Counted from the stretch's first letter, positions 8,986 through 16,998 are shown. The stretch: DNA of 34,728 bases from an uncultured Collinsella sp. (GCA_900542235.1 UQNB01000010.1:1-34728); one strand, 5' to 3'. Notes: generated from the sequence alone by a model not told the origin. Numbers and translations are program-made.

Positions 8986-9666
8986 ATGCGGGTTTTGATC
9001 ACGGGCGCTTCGGGCGGTATCGGAGCCGCGTGCGTGCAGCGCTTTTTGGACGAGGGCCACGAGGTCGTGGGCTTTGATCTGCTGCCGGCGGCGATCGAAC
9101 ACGAGCGCTACCGCCATCTGATCGTTGATGTCCGCGAGCCTGACTCGTTTCCAGGCGACCTTGAGCCTCAAGTAATCGTGAACGTTGCCGGTACGCAGGA
9201 TTCGGCCGACGACATTGCCGCCAACCTGTGTGGCACCATCAACGTGACCGAACGCTACGCCTTTGTGGGGGAGGGGCTTGCCGCCAAGCCGACAGCGGCT
9301 ATCAAATCCGTGGTCAATGTGGGGTCGGCGAGCGGACATACGGGATCGGAGTTTCCCGCCTATGCCGCCAGCAAGGGCGGCGTTATCGCCTACACCAAGA
9401 ACCTTGCAAACCGCCTAGCACCGCAGGCCATCGCCAACAGTGTGGACCCGGGCGGCGTTATCACGCCGCTCAACCGTTGCGTGATGGAAGACGAGCACCT
9501 GTGGAACCAGATTATGGAGCTCACGCCGCTTAAACGCTGGGCCACCGCCCAAGAGATCGCCGAGTGGATCTACTTTGTGGGCGTGACCAACCGGTTTATG
9601 ACCGGGCAGAGCCTGCTGATCGATGGCGGCGAGGCCGGCCGCACCCAGTTTATCTGGCCCGAGTAG
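8986..9666 (+). CDS. SDR family NAD(P)-dependent oxidoreductase
   Basis: A 226-aa classical short-chain dehydrogenase/reductase. The cofactor motif GASGGIG is at residues 7-13, aspartate D31 at the end of beta-2 suggests NAD preference, the NVAG motif is at 66-69, and the catalytic set is S114/S116, Y126 and K130 in YAASK. The C-terminal MTGQSLLIDGG is the usual SDR ending. The ATG is preceded by AAGGAGCAAGC. It follows the VUT transporter gene by 9 nt and ends at a strong terminator. At 226 aa it is a little shorter than FabG (about 245 aa), lacking part of the alpha-3/alpha-4 region. Substrate unknown; co-transcription does not by itself imply queuosine metabolism. Confidence 0.85.
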   Translation: MRVLITGASGGIGAACVQRFLDEGHEVVGFDLLPAAIEHERYRHLIVDVREPDSFPGDLEPQVIVNVAGTQDSADDIAANLCGTINVTERYAFVGEGLAAKPTAAIKSVVNVGSASGHTGSEFPAYAASKGGVIAYTKNLANRLAPQAIANSVDPGGVITPLNRCVMEDEHLWNQIMELTPLKRWATAQEIAEWIYFVGVTNRFMTGQSLLIDGGEAGRTQFIWPE

Positions 9667-9704
9667 AAAACGCGCCCGATGGAAATCCGTCGGGCGCGTT
9701 TTTG
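9667..9704. terminator. Bidirectional rho-independent terminator
   Basis: A 13-bp stem (ACGCGCCCGATGG at 9670-9682 with CCGTCGGGCGCGT at 9687-9699, one mismatch) has a 4-nt loop, a T run on the plus side and an A run upstream. It serves the convergent SDR and ung genes. Confidence 0.9.
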
Positions 9705-9716
9705 ATGTATTGATTT

Positions 9717-10427
9717 TTAGCCGAGGCAAGTCCAGTTGACGGGGGTCGAGCCGTGCTGTTCGAGTAGCCGATTGGCTGCCGAGAAGGGGCGCGACCCTAT
9801 AAAGGCGGGGAGTTCTGCCGTGGCGCGGTTGGCCGAAAGCGGCGAGGGGTGCGTAGAAGCTAGGCAGAACTTGCCGGTTGCCTTGCCCGCGCCGATCGCG
9901 TCGAGCTTGCCCTCAACCATTTGCTGGGCAAAGCGGCCCCATGCCAAAAAGACGACCGGTTGGGGCAGCTGACAGCAGCGTTCGATAACGTAGTCGGTGA
10001 GCGTGCTCCAGCCCAGTTTGGCGTGCGAATTCGCGGCATGCTCACGCACGGTGAGCGTAGTGTTGAGGAGCAGGACGCCCTGTTGTGCCCATGGGGTTAG
10101 GTCTCCCGTGGCGGGAATGGGGCAACCCAGATCGGCGTTGAGTTCCTTATAGATGTTGCGCAGGCTCGGCGGCAACTTGGTTTGCGACGCGGGGACCGAG
10201 AACGACAACCCCATTGCCTGGTTGGGTCCGTGATAGGGGTCTTGACCCAAGATGACAACCTTGACGTGGTCTGCCGGCGTGTAGGCGAGGGCATTGAGGA
10301 TGTCGTCTTGTGCCGGGTAGATGGTCTGCTCGGCACGCAAAAGGGCGATGCGCTCGAGCAGCTGGTTCGTCGTGTCACGTACCGGCTGGGGGGGCGGCAC
10401 CCCCCCAAAGTACCATGTGAGCCCCAT
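9717..10427 (-). CDS. ung: Uracil-DNA glycosylase, family 1
   Basis: Removes uracil from DNA, initiating base-excision repair. Motifs are complete: GQDPYH with the catalytic Asp at residue 63, LLLNTTLTV, LAWG, and HPSPLS with the key His at 193, then the C-terminal FIGSRPFSAANRLLE. From the ATG at 10427 the protein is 236 aa and its LTW...IYP spacing matches E. coli Ung. However, this ATG has no clear ribosome-binding site. An ATG at 10495, with AAAGGAG upstream, opens another frame that would join ung after a -1 shift in a run of seven G, which forms a perfect hairpin with a nearby C7. The true N-terminus is therefore uncertain; the catalytic part is not. Confidence 0.9.
   Translation of the reverse strand: MGLTWYFGGVPPPQPVRDTTNQLLERIALLRAEQTIYPAQDDILNALAYTPADHVKVVILGQDPYHGPNQAMGLSFSVPASQTKLPPSLRNIYKELNADLGCPIPATGDLTPWAQQGVLLLNTTLTVREHAANSHAKLGWSTLTDYVIERCCQLPQPVVFLAWGRFAQQMVEGKLDAIGAGKATGKFCLASTHPSPLSANRATAELPAFIGSRPFSAANRLLEQHGSTPVNWTCLG
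10389..10409. repeat. G7/C7 perfect hairpin in the 5' part of ung
   Basis: On the plus strand a run of seven G and a run of seven C flank the 5-nt loop CGGCA. Both homopolymer runs lie inside the first codons of ung. The run length decides which upstream start is in frame, so the site could vary by slippage or be an assembly error. Confidence 0.75.
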
Positions 10428-10583
10428 CTATAAGCCGGCGGCGGCTCGCCCCCCACCCAAGCTGCTATGTTGCGGTCGCGCGTTGCGGTGTCCATGGAAC
10501 TCCTTTATGGCAGATGCTATGTCGGCATCTATTGTAAAGGCGCACCGGTTGCCTTTATGCCGCGGCTGTATGAAGAGTGGGGT

Positions 10584-11486
10584 CTACGAGACGCGCTCGG
10601 GTGCTCCTGCCATGTGAGCGTGTCCTTGCGAGCGAAGGCGCGGGAGCTCGACGGTTGCCACCATGACGCCGGTGAGGATGAGGGCGGCGCCAAAGAAGGC
10701 GATGGGGCTCAGGACCTCGCCAACCAGGAAAAACGAGAAGACGGCGGAGCAGACCGGCTCGAGCGAGAAGGCAAAGCCCGTGGTCTCGGCGGGCACGTGG
10801 GGCTGTACGAGCGTCTGGGTGATAAAGCCGTAGGCAGAGCAGATGAGTGCGAGCGCGATGACGACCACGACCTCGCCCGGCGTGCCGGGAAGCGTGAAAC
10901 CGCCAAAGGTGAATGCGGCGATACCCGAGAATAAGCCGCCGAAGCCAAGCTGCCAAACGCCCAGGGCCAGCGGGTCGACTTCTTCGACAAAGCGCTTGGC
11001 TACGATAATGTGGCTGGCATAGATAAAGGCTGAGAGCAACATGATGAGCGCGCCCGGGTTCAGGCTGGTGAAGTCGGCGCCCGAGAGCAGCAGCATGCCA
11101 CAGGTGACGATGGCGGTGCCGACGAGAACTTTGCGCTCGGGGGCGCGGCGCAGCAGGGCGGCGTTGGCAAACGGCACGATTACGACCGTCAGGCTCTGCA
11201 AAAAGCCGGCGGTTGAGGCGGAGGTGAGGCTGGAACCCAGGCACATGCAGGTGAGCTCGGTTGCCATGATGGCGCCGATGATGGCGGAGCGAACCATCAG
11301 GTCACGGTTGATGCGCAGCGCGTGCTTGTGAAAGAGCAGCAGACAGGCCGCAAAGGCGATGATGCAGCGTAGCGCAACGATGCTCGTGGCGTTCATGCTG
11401 TCCATGCCGATCTTCATGAGGGGGTACGAAAAGCCCCATGCGACGGGAACGGAAAACGAGAGCGCGATTGCTTTTTTGCGATCCAT
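10584..11486 (-). CDS. DMT family transporter (EamA)
   Basis: A 300-aa inner-membrane protein with ten predicted helices in two EamA domains (about residues 8-136 and 146-282). AWGFSYPLMKIGMD near the N-terminus and the repeat start ALIMLLSAFIYASHIIVAKRF are typical. The ATG at 11486 has AAAAGGAGTCCC upstream. It is transcribed divergently from a LysR-type regulator 158 nt away, the classic arrangement for a metabolite exporter controlled by its neighbour. An AGTAT-N9-ATACT inverted repeat in the shared region may be the regulatory site. The substrate is unknown; amino acids or drugs are common for the family. Confidence 0.85.
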   Translation of the reverse strand: MDRKKAIALSFSVPVAWGFSYPLMKIGMDSMNATSIVALRCIIAFAACLLLFHKHALRINRDLMVRSAIIGAIMATELTCMCLGSSLTSASTAGFLQSLTVVIVPFANAALLRRAPERKVLVGTAIVTCGMLLLSGADFTSLNPGALIMLLSAFIYASHIIVAKRFVEEVDPLALGVWQLGFGGLFSGIAAFTFGGFTLPGTPGEVVVVIALALICSAYGFITQTLVQPHVPAETTGFAFSLEPVCSAVFSFFLVGEVLSPIAFFGAALILTGVMVATVELPRLRSQGHAHMAGAPERVS

Positions 11487-11566
11487 GGGACTCCTTTTGT
11501 TACAGAACGGTTTCGCAAAAAGGATTCTGCTCCCAGATGTGGATGTAGTAAAGCGAATGTATCTTC

Positions 11567-11585
11567 AGTATGATTAAGAAATACT
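11567..11585. promoter_or_regulatory. Candidate LysR operator
   Basis: AGTAT (11567-11571) and ATACT (11581-11585) form an inverted repeat with a 9-nt AT-rich spacer, matching the general T-N11-A shape of LysR-type boxes. It lies between the divergent lysR-like and DMT genes, about 60 nt before the regulator start. Function is inferred from position and symmetry. Confidence 0.4.
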
Positions 11586-11644
11586 AATGTTGTCAGAAAA
11601 AGCCCTGGCAAAACGTTTTACGGCTACATCGATGTGGAGGCACG

Positions 11645-12511
11645 ATGGCATCGCGGTATCAGATTGTATGTATGGTGGTCGATTGCGGCAGCCTGAAACG
11701 TGCGGCCGACGAGCTGGGCTATACGCAAAGTGCGGTGAGCCAGGCTGTCAAGGCGCTCGAGCGCGAGCTGGGTACCACGCTTATCGAGCGCGGCAAGCAG
11801 GGCGTGTCGCTTACGCGCGACGGCAAACAGTATCTGCCGTATCTGCGCCAGATCGTAACTGCCGAGGCTGAGCTCGAGGGCAAGCGCCAGGAGTTGCTGG
11901 GACTCTCCTCGACTGATATTCGTATTGCGACGTTTACCAACGTGAGTCGTACCGTGTTGCCGCGCGTGATTCGCGACTTTGGGGCCCTGCACCCGGGCGT
12001 GCACTTCACCCTCAAGCAGGGCGATTACACGCGCAACGCTCAGTGGGTGCACGATGGCGTGGTTGACTTTTGCTTTACGGCGCGCGGATTTACCGCTGGA
12101 CTCGAGAAGCGCGTGGTCTATCACGACGAGTTGGTGGCGCTGCTGCCGACCGCGCATCCGCTGACGGCAAAGGAAAAGGTGACGCTCGCCGACCTGGCGT
12201 CCGAGCCGTTTGTGCTGCTGGATGAGGGCGAACAGAGCCTGGTGCTCGATGCATTCGCGGCGCATGGGCTGTCGCCGCACGTGACGAGCGAGGTGACCGA
12301 CGACTACACCATCATGGCGATGGTGGAGGAGGGCCTAGGCGTGAGCATGCTGTATCGCCGTACCGTCGAGGGCATGCAGGCCGATATTCGCGTACGTCCC
12401 ATCGTGCATGCCCCCTCGCGCGACGTAGTGGCGGCCTGGCGCAGCTGGGACACCATGCCTATCGCCACGAGGCACTTTATCGACTATATGAGCTCGCATA
12501 TTGTCAATTAA
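11645..12511 (+). CDS. LysR family transcriptional regulator
   Basis: A 288-aa LysR-type regulator. The N-terminal winged helix-turn-helix (residues 5-62) contains GSLKRAADELGYTQSAVSQAVKALERELG, split by the usual turn, followed by a linker helix and an effector domain from about residue 90 to the end. The effector domain begins DIRIATFTNVSR and contains LLPTAHPL. The ATG at 11645 has GGAGG 6 nt before it. It is divergent from a DMT exporter, which it probably controls together with itself. The co-inducer cannot be predicted. The gene ends 27 nt from the convergent MATE gene. Confidence 0.9.
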   Translation: MASRYQIVCMVVDCGSLKRAADELGYTQSAVSQAVKALERELGTTLIERGKQGVSLTRDGKQYLPYLRQIVTAEAELEGKRQELLGLSSTDIRIATFTNVSRTVLPRVIRDFGALHPGVHFTLKQGDYTRNAQWVHDGVVDFCFTARGFTAGLEKRVVYHDELVALLPTAHPLTAKEKVTLADLASEPFVLLDEGEQSLVLDAFAAHGLSPHVTSEVTDDYTIMAMVEEGLGVSMLYRRTVEGMQADIRVRPIVHAPSRDVVAAWRSWDTMPIATRHFIDYMSSHIVN

Positions 12512-12538
12512 TGACTGGCGTGACGTTGAGCGTGGCGA

Positions 12539-13921
12539 TTAGCGGGCTGTCGCTTTGGCTTGTGCTAGACGGTAGGTGCGTGCCGGGTGGCAAAGTAGCA
12601 CCGCCACGACCATAAAGAATGCTGTGGTGCCCAGGCTGATGGGGTAGACCATCATGATGTTCGCAAAGGTGCGGAAGTGCGGGAACACGCAGAATACCCA
12701 ATAGAAGCGGATGCCGCAGACGCAGATCATGGTGATGAGGGCGGGCATGAGCGAGATGCCAAAGCCGCGCAGGTAGCCGGACATGTTTTCGTAGAACATG
12801 CTAAAGGCGTAGGCAGGGAAGATCGAGCACACGCGGATATAGCCGATCGAGACGATGTTGGGGTCGCTGTTGAACAGCGCCAGGATTTCGCGTCCCAAGC
12901 CTACGATGATGACGATGGTGGTGAGCGCGACGATACCGCCTTCGACCAGGCAGACCTTGAGCGTCTTGGTGCAGCGGTCGATTTGGCGGGCACCGTGGTT
13001 TTGTCCCACAAAGGTGGTGCAGGCCTGGCTAAAGCTGTTGAGCAGGTTGTAGCACACGTACTCCAGGCTCATGGCAGCGCTCGATGCCGCCATGACCTCG
13101 GTGCCCAAGCTGTTGATGGCGGACTGGATGATGATGTTGGCGACGGCAAAGACAGCGCTTTGGATGCCGGCGGGCAGGCCGATCTTGACGATGCGCTTGA
13201 GGGCGACGGGGTCTAAGCCTAAGTCGCGTGGGGTGACGCGGACGACGGAGTCGGTCTTGAGCAGGCGGATAAAGAGCGTAGCGGCGCTGACGGTGTAGGC
13301 GATGGCGGTAGCGATGGCGACGCCCGCGACGCCCCAGTGGAGTACGGGGACAAAGATGAGGTCCAGGCCAATGTTGAGGACGGTGGACACGGCAAGTGCC
13401 TGCAGCGGCATGCGGGTGATGCCGACGGAGCGGAAGATCGCGGCCTCAAAGTTGTAGAGTAAGATCGAGGGCATGCTGAGCAAAAAGACGCGCAGGTAGA
13501 GCGAAGCGAGCGGCATGGTCTCGGCAGGCACGTTGAGCGCAGCGAGCATGGGCTCGGCAAAGATCTCGCCCAGTGCGATGACGACAAAGCCCACGAGCGC
13601 CATTAAAATCGAGGTATGGACGGCGCGTTTGACCATGTTCTGATCGTTGCGGCCGATAGCGTTGGCGATGACCACGTTGGAGCCAAGCGACATGCCAATA
13701 AAAAGGTTGAGCATAAGACTGGTAAGCGGAACATTGGAGCCGACCGCCGCCATGGCGAGGGTTCCCTGGTCGCCCGAGAAGTTACCGATGATGACCGTGG
13801 CGATGAGGTTCGACAGCTGCTCCAAGATGCTCGTGGCGGCTACGGGGAAGGCGAACAGGGGAATATTGCGCCACAGCGAGCCGGTAGTCATGTCAATGTG
13901 CTTAGATGCGGTGTCTGCCAT
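12539..13921 (-). CDS. MATE family efflux transporter
   Basis: A 460-aa inner-membrane protein with about 12 helices in two MatE halves, of the NorM/DinF-like group that exports cationic drugs or metabolites in exchange for Na+ or H+. Typical stretches include the N-terminal GSLWRNIPLFAFPVA, then IGNFSGDQGTLAMAAVG after helix 1-2, and VGQNHGARQ in the second half. The ATG at 13921 has only a weak GAGAG Shine-Dalgarno. It is convergent to the LysR gene and divergent from the RlmA-like methyltransferase. No dedicated regulator is adjacent, so substrate and control are unknown. Confidence 0.9.
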   Translation of the reverse strand: MADTASKHIDMTTGSLWRNIPLFAFPVAATSILEQLSNLIATVIIGNFSGDQGTLAMAAVGSNVPLTSLMLNLFIGMSLGSNVVIANAIGRNDQNMVKRAVHTSILMALVGFVVIALGEIFAEPMLAALNVPAETMPLASLYLRVFLLSMPSILLYNFEAAIFRSVGITRMPLQALAVSTVLNIGLDLIFVPVLHWGVAGVAIATAIAYTVSAATLFIRLLKTDSVVRVTPRDLGLDPVALKRIVKIGLPAGIQSAVFAVANIIIQSAINSLGTEVMAASSAAMSLEYVCYNLLNSFSQACTTFVGQNHGARQIDRCTKTLKVCLVEGGIVALTTIVIIVGLGREILALFNSDPNIVSIGYIRVCSIFPAYAFSMFYENMSGYLRGFGISLMPALITMICVCGIRFYWVFCVFPHFRTFANIMMVYPISLGTTAFFMVVAVLLCHPARTYRLAQAKATAR

Positions 13922-13998
13922 ACGCTCTCAATCTCTAATATGCTCTTTCGTGCTTATTTGCGCAGACGATGATACTCCTAATGCAGCCAGCCGGCACT

Positions 13999-14040
13999 TA
14001 GGGACGTTCCTTTTCTGCCGGCAGCTGGGGACACTCCTTG
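13999..14040. repeat. Dispersed GGGAC repeat fragment
   Basis: Contains GGGACGTTCCTTTT, whose reverse complement occurs at 40-53, then CTGCCGGCAG and a second, related GGGGACACTCCTTGTC. It lies in the gap between the divergent MATE and methyltransferase genes. Confidence 0.4.
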
Positions 14041-14112
14041 TCTCTTCTATGACTAGGTGGGGAAGGCGTGCGACAATGGTGGGCGTTGTGTTGTTCGCGC
14101 TAAGGAGTTGCC

Positions 14113-14925
14113 ATGTTGTTGTGTCCCGTTTGCCATGAACCGTTGGTGGACGACGAGCGCGGTGCTGCATGCGCGGGCGGACACCGATTTGACCGTGCGC
14201 GCGAGGGCTATCTCTATCTGCTGCGCTCGTCCAAGAGCGGCGACTCCATGGGTGATCCCAAGTCGCAGGCGCGCAGCCGTCGTGACTTTCTGAACCGTGG
14301 ATACTACGCGCCGTTGCGCGATGCGATGGTCGAGCTGGTGCGCGAGCGGGTGTCTGGACGTGCCGCGTCTACGAACTGCCCCATGACGCTGCTCGATATT
14401 TGCTGTGGCGAGGGCTACTACACCAGCGCCATGGGTGCGGTGCCGGGCGTAGATGCTTACGGTTTCGACCTGGGCAAAGAGATGGTGCGCCTGGCCGCCA
14501 AGCGCGGCGATGCGACCTACTTCGTGGCCAACATGAAGGCTATCCCCGTGGCCGATGGCGCCTTCGATATGGTGACCGAGCTCTTTGCCCCCTTTAACGA
14601 GCGCGAATTTGCCCGCGTGCTGGCGCCAGAGGGCTCGCTCTATACCGTGGTGCCGGGTGCTCGGCATCTGTTTGGCCTCAAAGAGGTGCTCTACGACACG
14701 CCATATCTCAATGACGAGAAGCTGCCGAAGACCACTGAACTCGAGTTGGTCGGAACGCAGCGGGTGTTTGCGAACATTACGCTCCAGACCCAGGCTGACA
14801 TCGAGGCGGTGTTCCAAATGACGCCGTACTACTACCGCACGCGCCCTGCCGATAAAGAGCGCCTGGCAAACCTGGACACCCTTCAAACCGACATCGACTT
14901 CATCATCGCCGAGTACCGCCACTAA
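14113..14925 (+). CDS. 23S rRNA (guanine-N1)-methyltransferase, RlmA family
   Basis: A 270-aa SAM-dependent methyltransferase of the RlmA (RrmA/TlrB) family, which methylates N1 of G745 or G748 in 23S rRNA helix 35. The N-terminal zinc site is complete: C4, C7, C20 and H24. It is followed by the signature FDRAREGYLYLL and the loop GDSMGDPKSQARSRRDFL...GYYAPLRD. The SAM-binding motif is LLDICCGEGYYT near residues 93-104. Similarity to the E. coli protein continues through PGARHL and QMTPYYYRTRP. The ATG has AAGGAG 6 nt upstream. G745 versus G748 specificity cannot be decided here; the G748 enzymes contribute to macrolide (tylosin) resistance in some actinomycetes. A hairpin begins at the stop codon. 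Confidence 0.88.
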   Translation: MLLCPVCHEPLVDDERGAACAGGHRFDRAREGYLYLLRSSKSGDSMGDPKSQARSRRDFLNRGYYAPLRDAMVELVRERVSGRAASTNCPMTLLDICCGEGYYTSAMGAVPGVDAYGFDLGKEMVRLAAKRGDATYFVANMKAIPVADGAFDMVTELFAPFNEREFARVLAPEGSLYTVVPGARHLFGLKEVLYDTPYLNDEKLPKTTELELVGTQRVFANITLQTQADIEAVFQMTPYYYRTRPADKERLANLDTLQTDIDFIIAEYRH

Positions 14926-14960
14926 CCTACCAAAAAGGGACAGGTTTATTTTGGTAGGTT
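14924..14960 (+). terminator. Hairpin overlapping the rlmA-like stop codon
   Basis: AACCTACCAAAA (14924-14935) pairs perfectly with TTTTGGTAGGTT (14949-14960) around a 13-nt loop containing AGGGACAGG. The first two bases of the stem belong to the TAA stop codon. It may be a terminator or a member of the GGGAC-type repeat group seen elsewhere in the window. Confidence 0.6.
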
Positions 14961-14976
14961 TTATCTGGGCAAACGT

Positions 14977-15014
14977 AAAGGGCCGACCGCGTTGCTGCGC
15001 GATCGGCCCTTTTT
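14977..15014. terminator. Bidirectional terminator
   Basis: AAAGGGCCGACCGCG pairs with CGCGATCGGCCCTTT (one mismatch) around TTGCTG, with a T run after and an A run before. It separates the convergent rlmA-like gene and the small membrane protein gene. Confidence 0.85.
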
Positions 15015-15050
15015 AGTTGCTTGGCTTCAGAGGTTATGAGAAACGAGCGC

Positions 15051-15452
15051 TTACAGGCGGTCCTTGTTCTCGGCCTTAACGGCGTGTGCCTGCTGAACAA
15101 AGAACAGGTCGTACACCACGATGACAAAGGAGACGATATTGACGGAGCTGCCGCCGAGCGCGGGAAGCGTGAGCACGGCCTGCGCAATCGTGGCGATTGC
15201 GGCAACGATGCCGAGCTTAAACGCGCCATCCACCTGCGAAGGCTTGTTGGCACCCTTGATGCCTGCAACACCTGCGGCAAGATCGACAACGCCCTTGGCG
15301 ACCAGCACGACCGCGGCGAGCATGGCGTTTGACCCGTACGTGGAATCGAGGTTGCCACTGGCGATACCGACGCCGGCGATGACGAGGCTGGCGATGCCCA
15401 AAACAAAGTAGACGAGGGCAAGGATTTTGAGAGTCTTGCGAGCGGAGCTCAT
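15051..15452 (-). CDS. Hypothetical four-TM membrane protein
   Basis: A 133-aa protein with four predicted membrane helices: residues ~9-30 (ILALVYFVLGIASLVIAGVGI), ~45-66, ~80-100 and ~103-120. No enzyme motif or named family was recognised. The ATG at 15452 with AAAGGAC upstream is preferred over an in-frame start at 15521. Small four-helix proteins of this kind, with an N-terminal K/R-rich tip, are frequent in Coriobacteriia. It is convergent to the rlmA-like gene and appears monocistronic. Confidence 0.65.
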   Translation of the reverse strand: MSSARKTLKILALVYFVLGIASLVIAGVGIASGNLDSTYGSNAMLAAVVLVAKGVVDLAAGVAGIKGANKPSQVDGAFKLGIVAAIATIAQAVLTLPALGGSSVNIVSFVIVVYDLFFVQQAHAVKAENKDRL

Positions 15453-15685
15453 GGCTGGTCCTTTCGATACGAGTACGCCAACCTGGCGCACCTCATGTGC
15501 TGCACATATGGTGAAGCACATTGTAGTTCAACGCGGCGATGCATGCGCCTGAAAGCGCCTTGAGCCCGCGCAGCCCAACCCAACCTTTCAAAAAGGAAAG
15601 CTGGACGTAAGCCAAATCGATGGCAGCTCATGTGCGGCACTGAGATGATGAGGCCGTAACAAGGAGCTGGTCTCAAGGAGGAGCC

Positions 15686-15829
15686 ATGATGTACGGAGCA
15701 GGGCAAGTGCGTGAGCCGCGGTCGTTGGGAAGGCGCATGGGTGATTCTGTGATCGCTGCCGTGTGCACGGGATTGATGGCGGTGCTTTGCATTGGGATGC
15801 TGTGGGCCATGTCGCATGTGGGACAATAG
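15686..15829 (+). CDS. Small single-TM protein, 47 aa
   Basis: A short ORF with an excellent ribosome-binding site (AAGGAGG at 15675-15681) before ATG-ATG. The encoded protein has a basic, hydrophilic N-terminus (residues 1-20, ending SLGRRMGD) and one hydrophobic helix at about 21-43 (VIAAVCTGLMAVLCIGMLWA). The orientation would be N-in. It lies 64 nt upstream of the rsmJ-like gene on the same strand. No family recognised. The strong RBS and clear membrane helix argue that it is real. Confidence 0.6.
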   Translation: MMYGAGQVREPRSLGRRMGDSVIAAVCTGLMAVLCIGMLWAMSHVGQ

Positions 15830-15892
15830 CGGACGGTTGGGTGCCGATATAAACGGCGCTCACGTATTCGTTTTGCTTGTTAAGGAGTGTCC

Positions 15893-16597
15893 ATGGGTGT
15901 CGCCGATCCCTTTTCTGTTGCTCGGGCGGCAGGGCTCGAGCTCGTGCGGACGTCCGAGGGCCTTACGCTCACCGACGGCACGATGGAGTTGCGTGCCGAT
16001 TTTGGCCGCATGCTTCCACGGCTTAAACAGGGCCGTCTGCAACAAGAGTTGCTGGTAAAGGCTGCGCGCACAAAAGGCATCGAGCAACCATGGGCGATAG
16101 ATGCCACGGCAGGCTTTGGCGAGGACTCGCTGTTGTTGGCGGCCGCGGGCTTTACCGTCGATCTGTATGAACAGGATTGCGTGATCGCGGCGCTGTTGCA
16201 GGATGCCTTGGACCGCGCGGCGGATGATCCGGCGCTTGCGGCTGCCGTGGCGCGCATGCGCTTACATGCGGGCGAGGACAGCATTGCCGGCCTTCGCCAT
16301 ACGGCTGAGCTGGTCGAGCGCGGTGAGCTCGCGGCTCCCGATGTGGTGTATCTGGACCCCATGTTTCCCGAGCGCACCAAGAGTGCGGCGGTTAAAAAGA
16401 AGTTCCAGCTCTTGCACCATTTGGAACAGCCGTGTGCCGATGAGGAGGCGCTGGTCGAGGCTGCCCTTGCGCCGCGCCCGCGCAAGGTTGTTATCAAGCG
16501 GCCGATGAAGGGGCCGCTGCTTGCCGGCGTTAAGCCGAGCTATCAACTTGCGGGCAAGGCCGTTCGTTACGATGTTTTGGTGCCGCCGCGCCCGTAG
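15893..16597 (+). CDS. rsmJ: 16S rRNA (guanine1516-N2)-methyltransferase-like protein
   Basis: A 234-aa class I SAM-dependent methyltransferase of the RsmJ (YhiQ) family, which methylates N2 of G1516 in 16S rRNA. The SAM motif is IDATAGFGEDSL (residues 69-80), the acidic loop is DLYEQD, and the catalytic and substrate region is VVYLDPMFPERTKSAAVKKK, matching E. coli VYLDPMFPHKQKSA-VKKE closely. VVIKRP near the C-terminus is also conserved. The ATG at 15893 has AAGGAG 5 nt upstream; an in-frame ATG at 15887 overlaps the RBS. Length is slightly below the E. coli protein (250 aa). Confidence 0.88.
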   Translation: MGVADPFSVARAAGLELVRTSEGLTLTDGTMELRADFGRMLPRLKQGRLQQELLVKAARTKGIEQPWAIDATAGFGEDSLLLAAAGFTVDLYEQDCVIAALLQDALDRAADDPALAAAVARMRLHAGEDSIAGLRHTAELVERGELAAPDVVYLDPMFPERTKSAAVKKKFQLLHHLEQPCADEEALVEAALAPRPRKVVIKRPMKGPLLAGVKPSYQLAGKAVRYDVLVPPRP

Positions 16598-16645
16598 CCT
16601 ACGCGCGATGGGCAGCGCTGCGTGAGCGTCGCGCCGATGCGGAGC

Positions 16646-16948
16646 TTATTTCCGAGGGTGCGATGTCAGGTGCCATCCGCCGCAGTATTCGCATTTGTAG
16701 CAGGCCAAACCGCGCCGCCCGCGGTTTTCGCAGTCGGCCATAACGGCCTCGGCCTCGGCGCGTGTGTCATAACGGTTTTTGCGTTCGCACGACTTGTATC
16801 GCCAGGCCTCATCGCGCTCGGCATCTAGGGCGTCGCGGCGCTCGTCCTCGCGCGCAAACAGGTCGCTCATATCGCCGCCGGTGGCAGCGCCCAAAAACTC
16901 GCTTTTGGCCTTTGACCAAGCGGCTCGCTTTTTGCTTCCCATCTGCAT
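16646..16948 (-). CDS. Small zinc-ribbon-like hypothetical protein
   Basis: A 100-aa basic and charged protein. The C-terminal part carries C-(x)13-C-(x)8-C-x2-C-x2-C, ending CYKCEYCGGWHLTS, a pattern seen in small zinc-binding proteins of phages and actinobacteria. The middle segment (DERRDALDAERDEAW) is probably helical. The ATG at 16948 is preferred over a TTG at 16963 and an ATG at 16942 because GGAGAGG lies about 8 nt before it. It is divergent from the GNAT gene, sharing a 72-nt control region with a 9-bp inverted repeat. Function unknown; nucleic-acid binding is plausible. Confidence 0.65.
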   Translation of the reverse strand: MQMGSKKRAAWSKAKSEFLGAATGGDMSDLFAREDERRDALDAERDEAWRYKSCERKNRYDTRAEAEAVMADCENRGRRGLACYKCEYCGGWHLTSHPRK

Positions 16949-16966
16949 CGCGCCCCTCTCCAAACG

Positions 16967-16998
16967 TTGGTATCATTGCTCAATCAAAGTGATACCAA
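16967..16998. promoter_or_regulatory. Inverted repeat between divergent genes
   Basis: TTGGTATCA (16967-16975) and TGATACCAA (16990-16998) are perfect reverse complements with a 14-nt spacer, centred between the divergent zinc-ribbon and GNAT genes. Position and symmetry suggest an operator; no regulator gene is adjacent. Confidence 0.4.

Noticed and set aside
11494..11508. TGTTACAGAACG as another unit of the 80-nt array family
   Set aside because: Only one half-arm matches and no partner arm is present within 60 nt, so chance similarity is likely.
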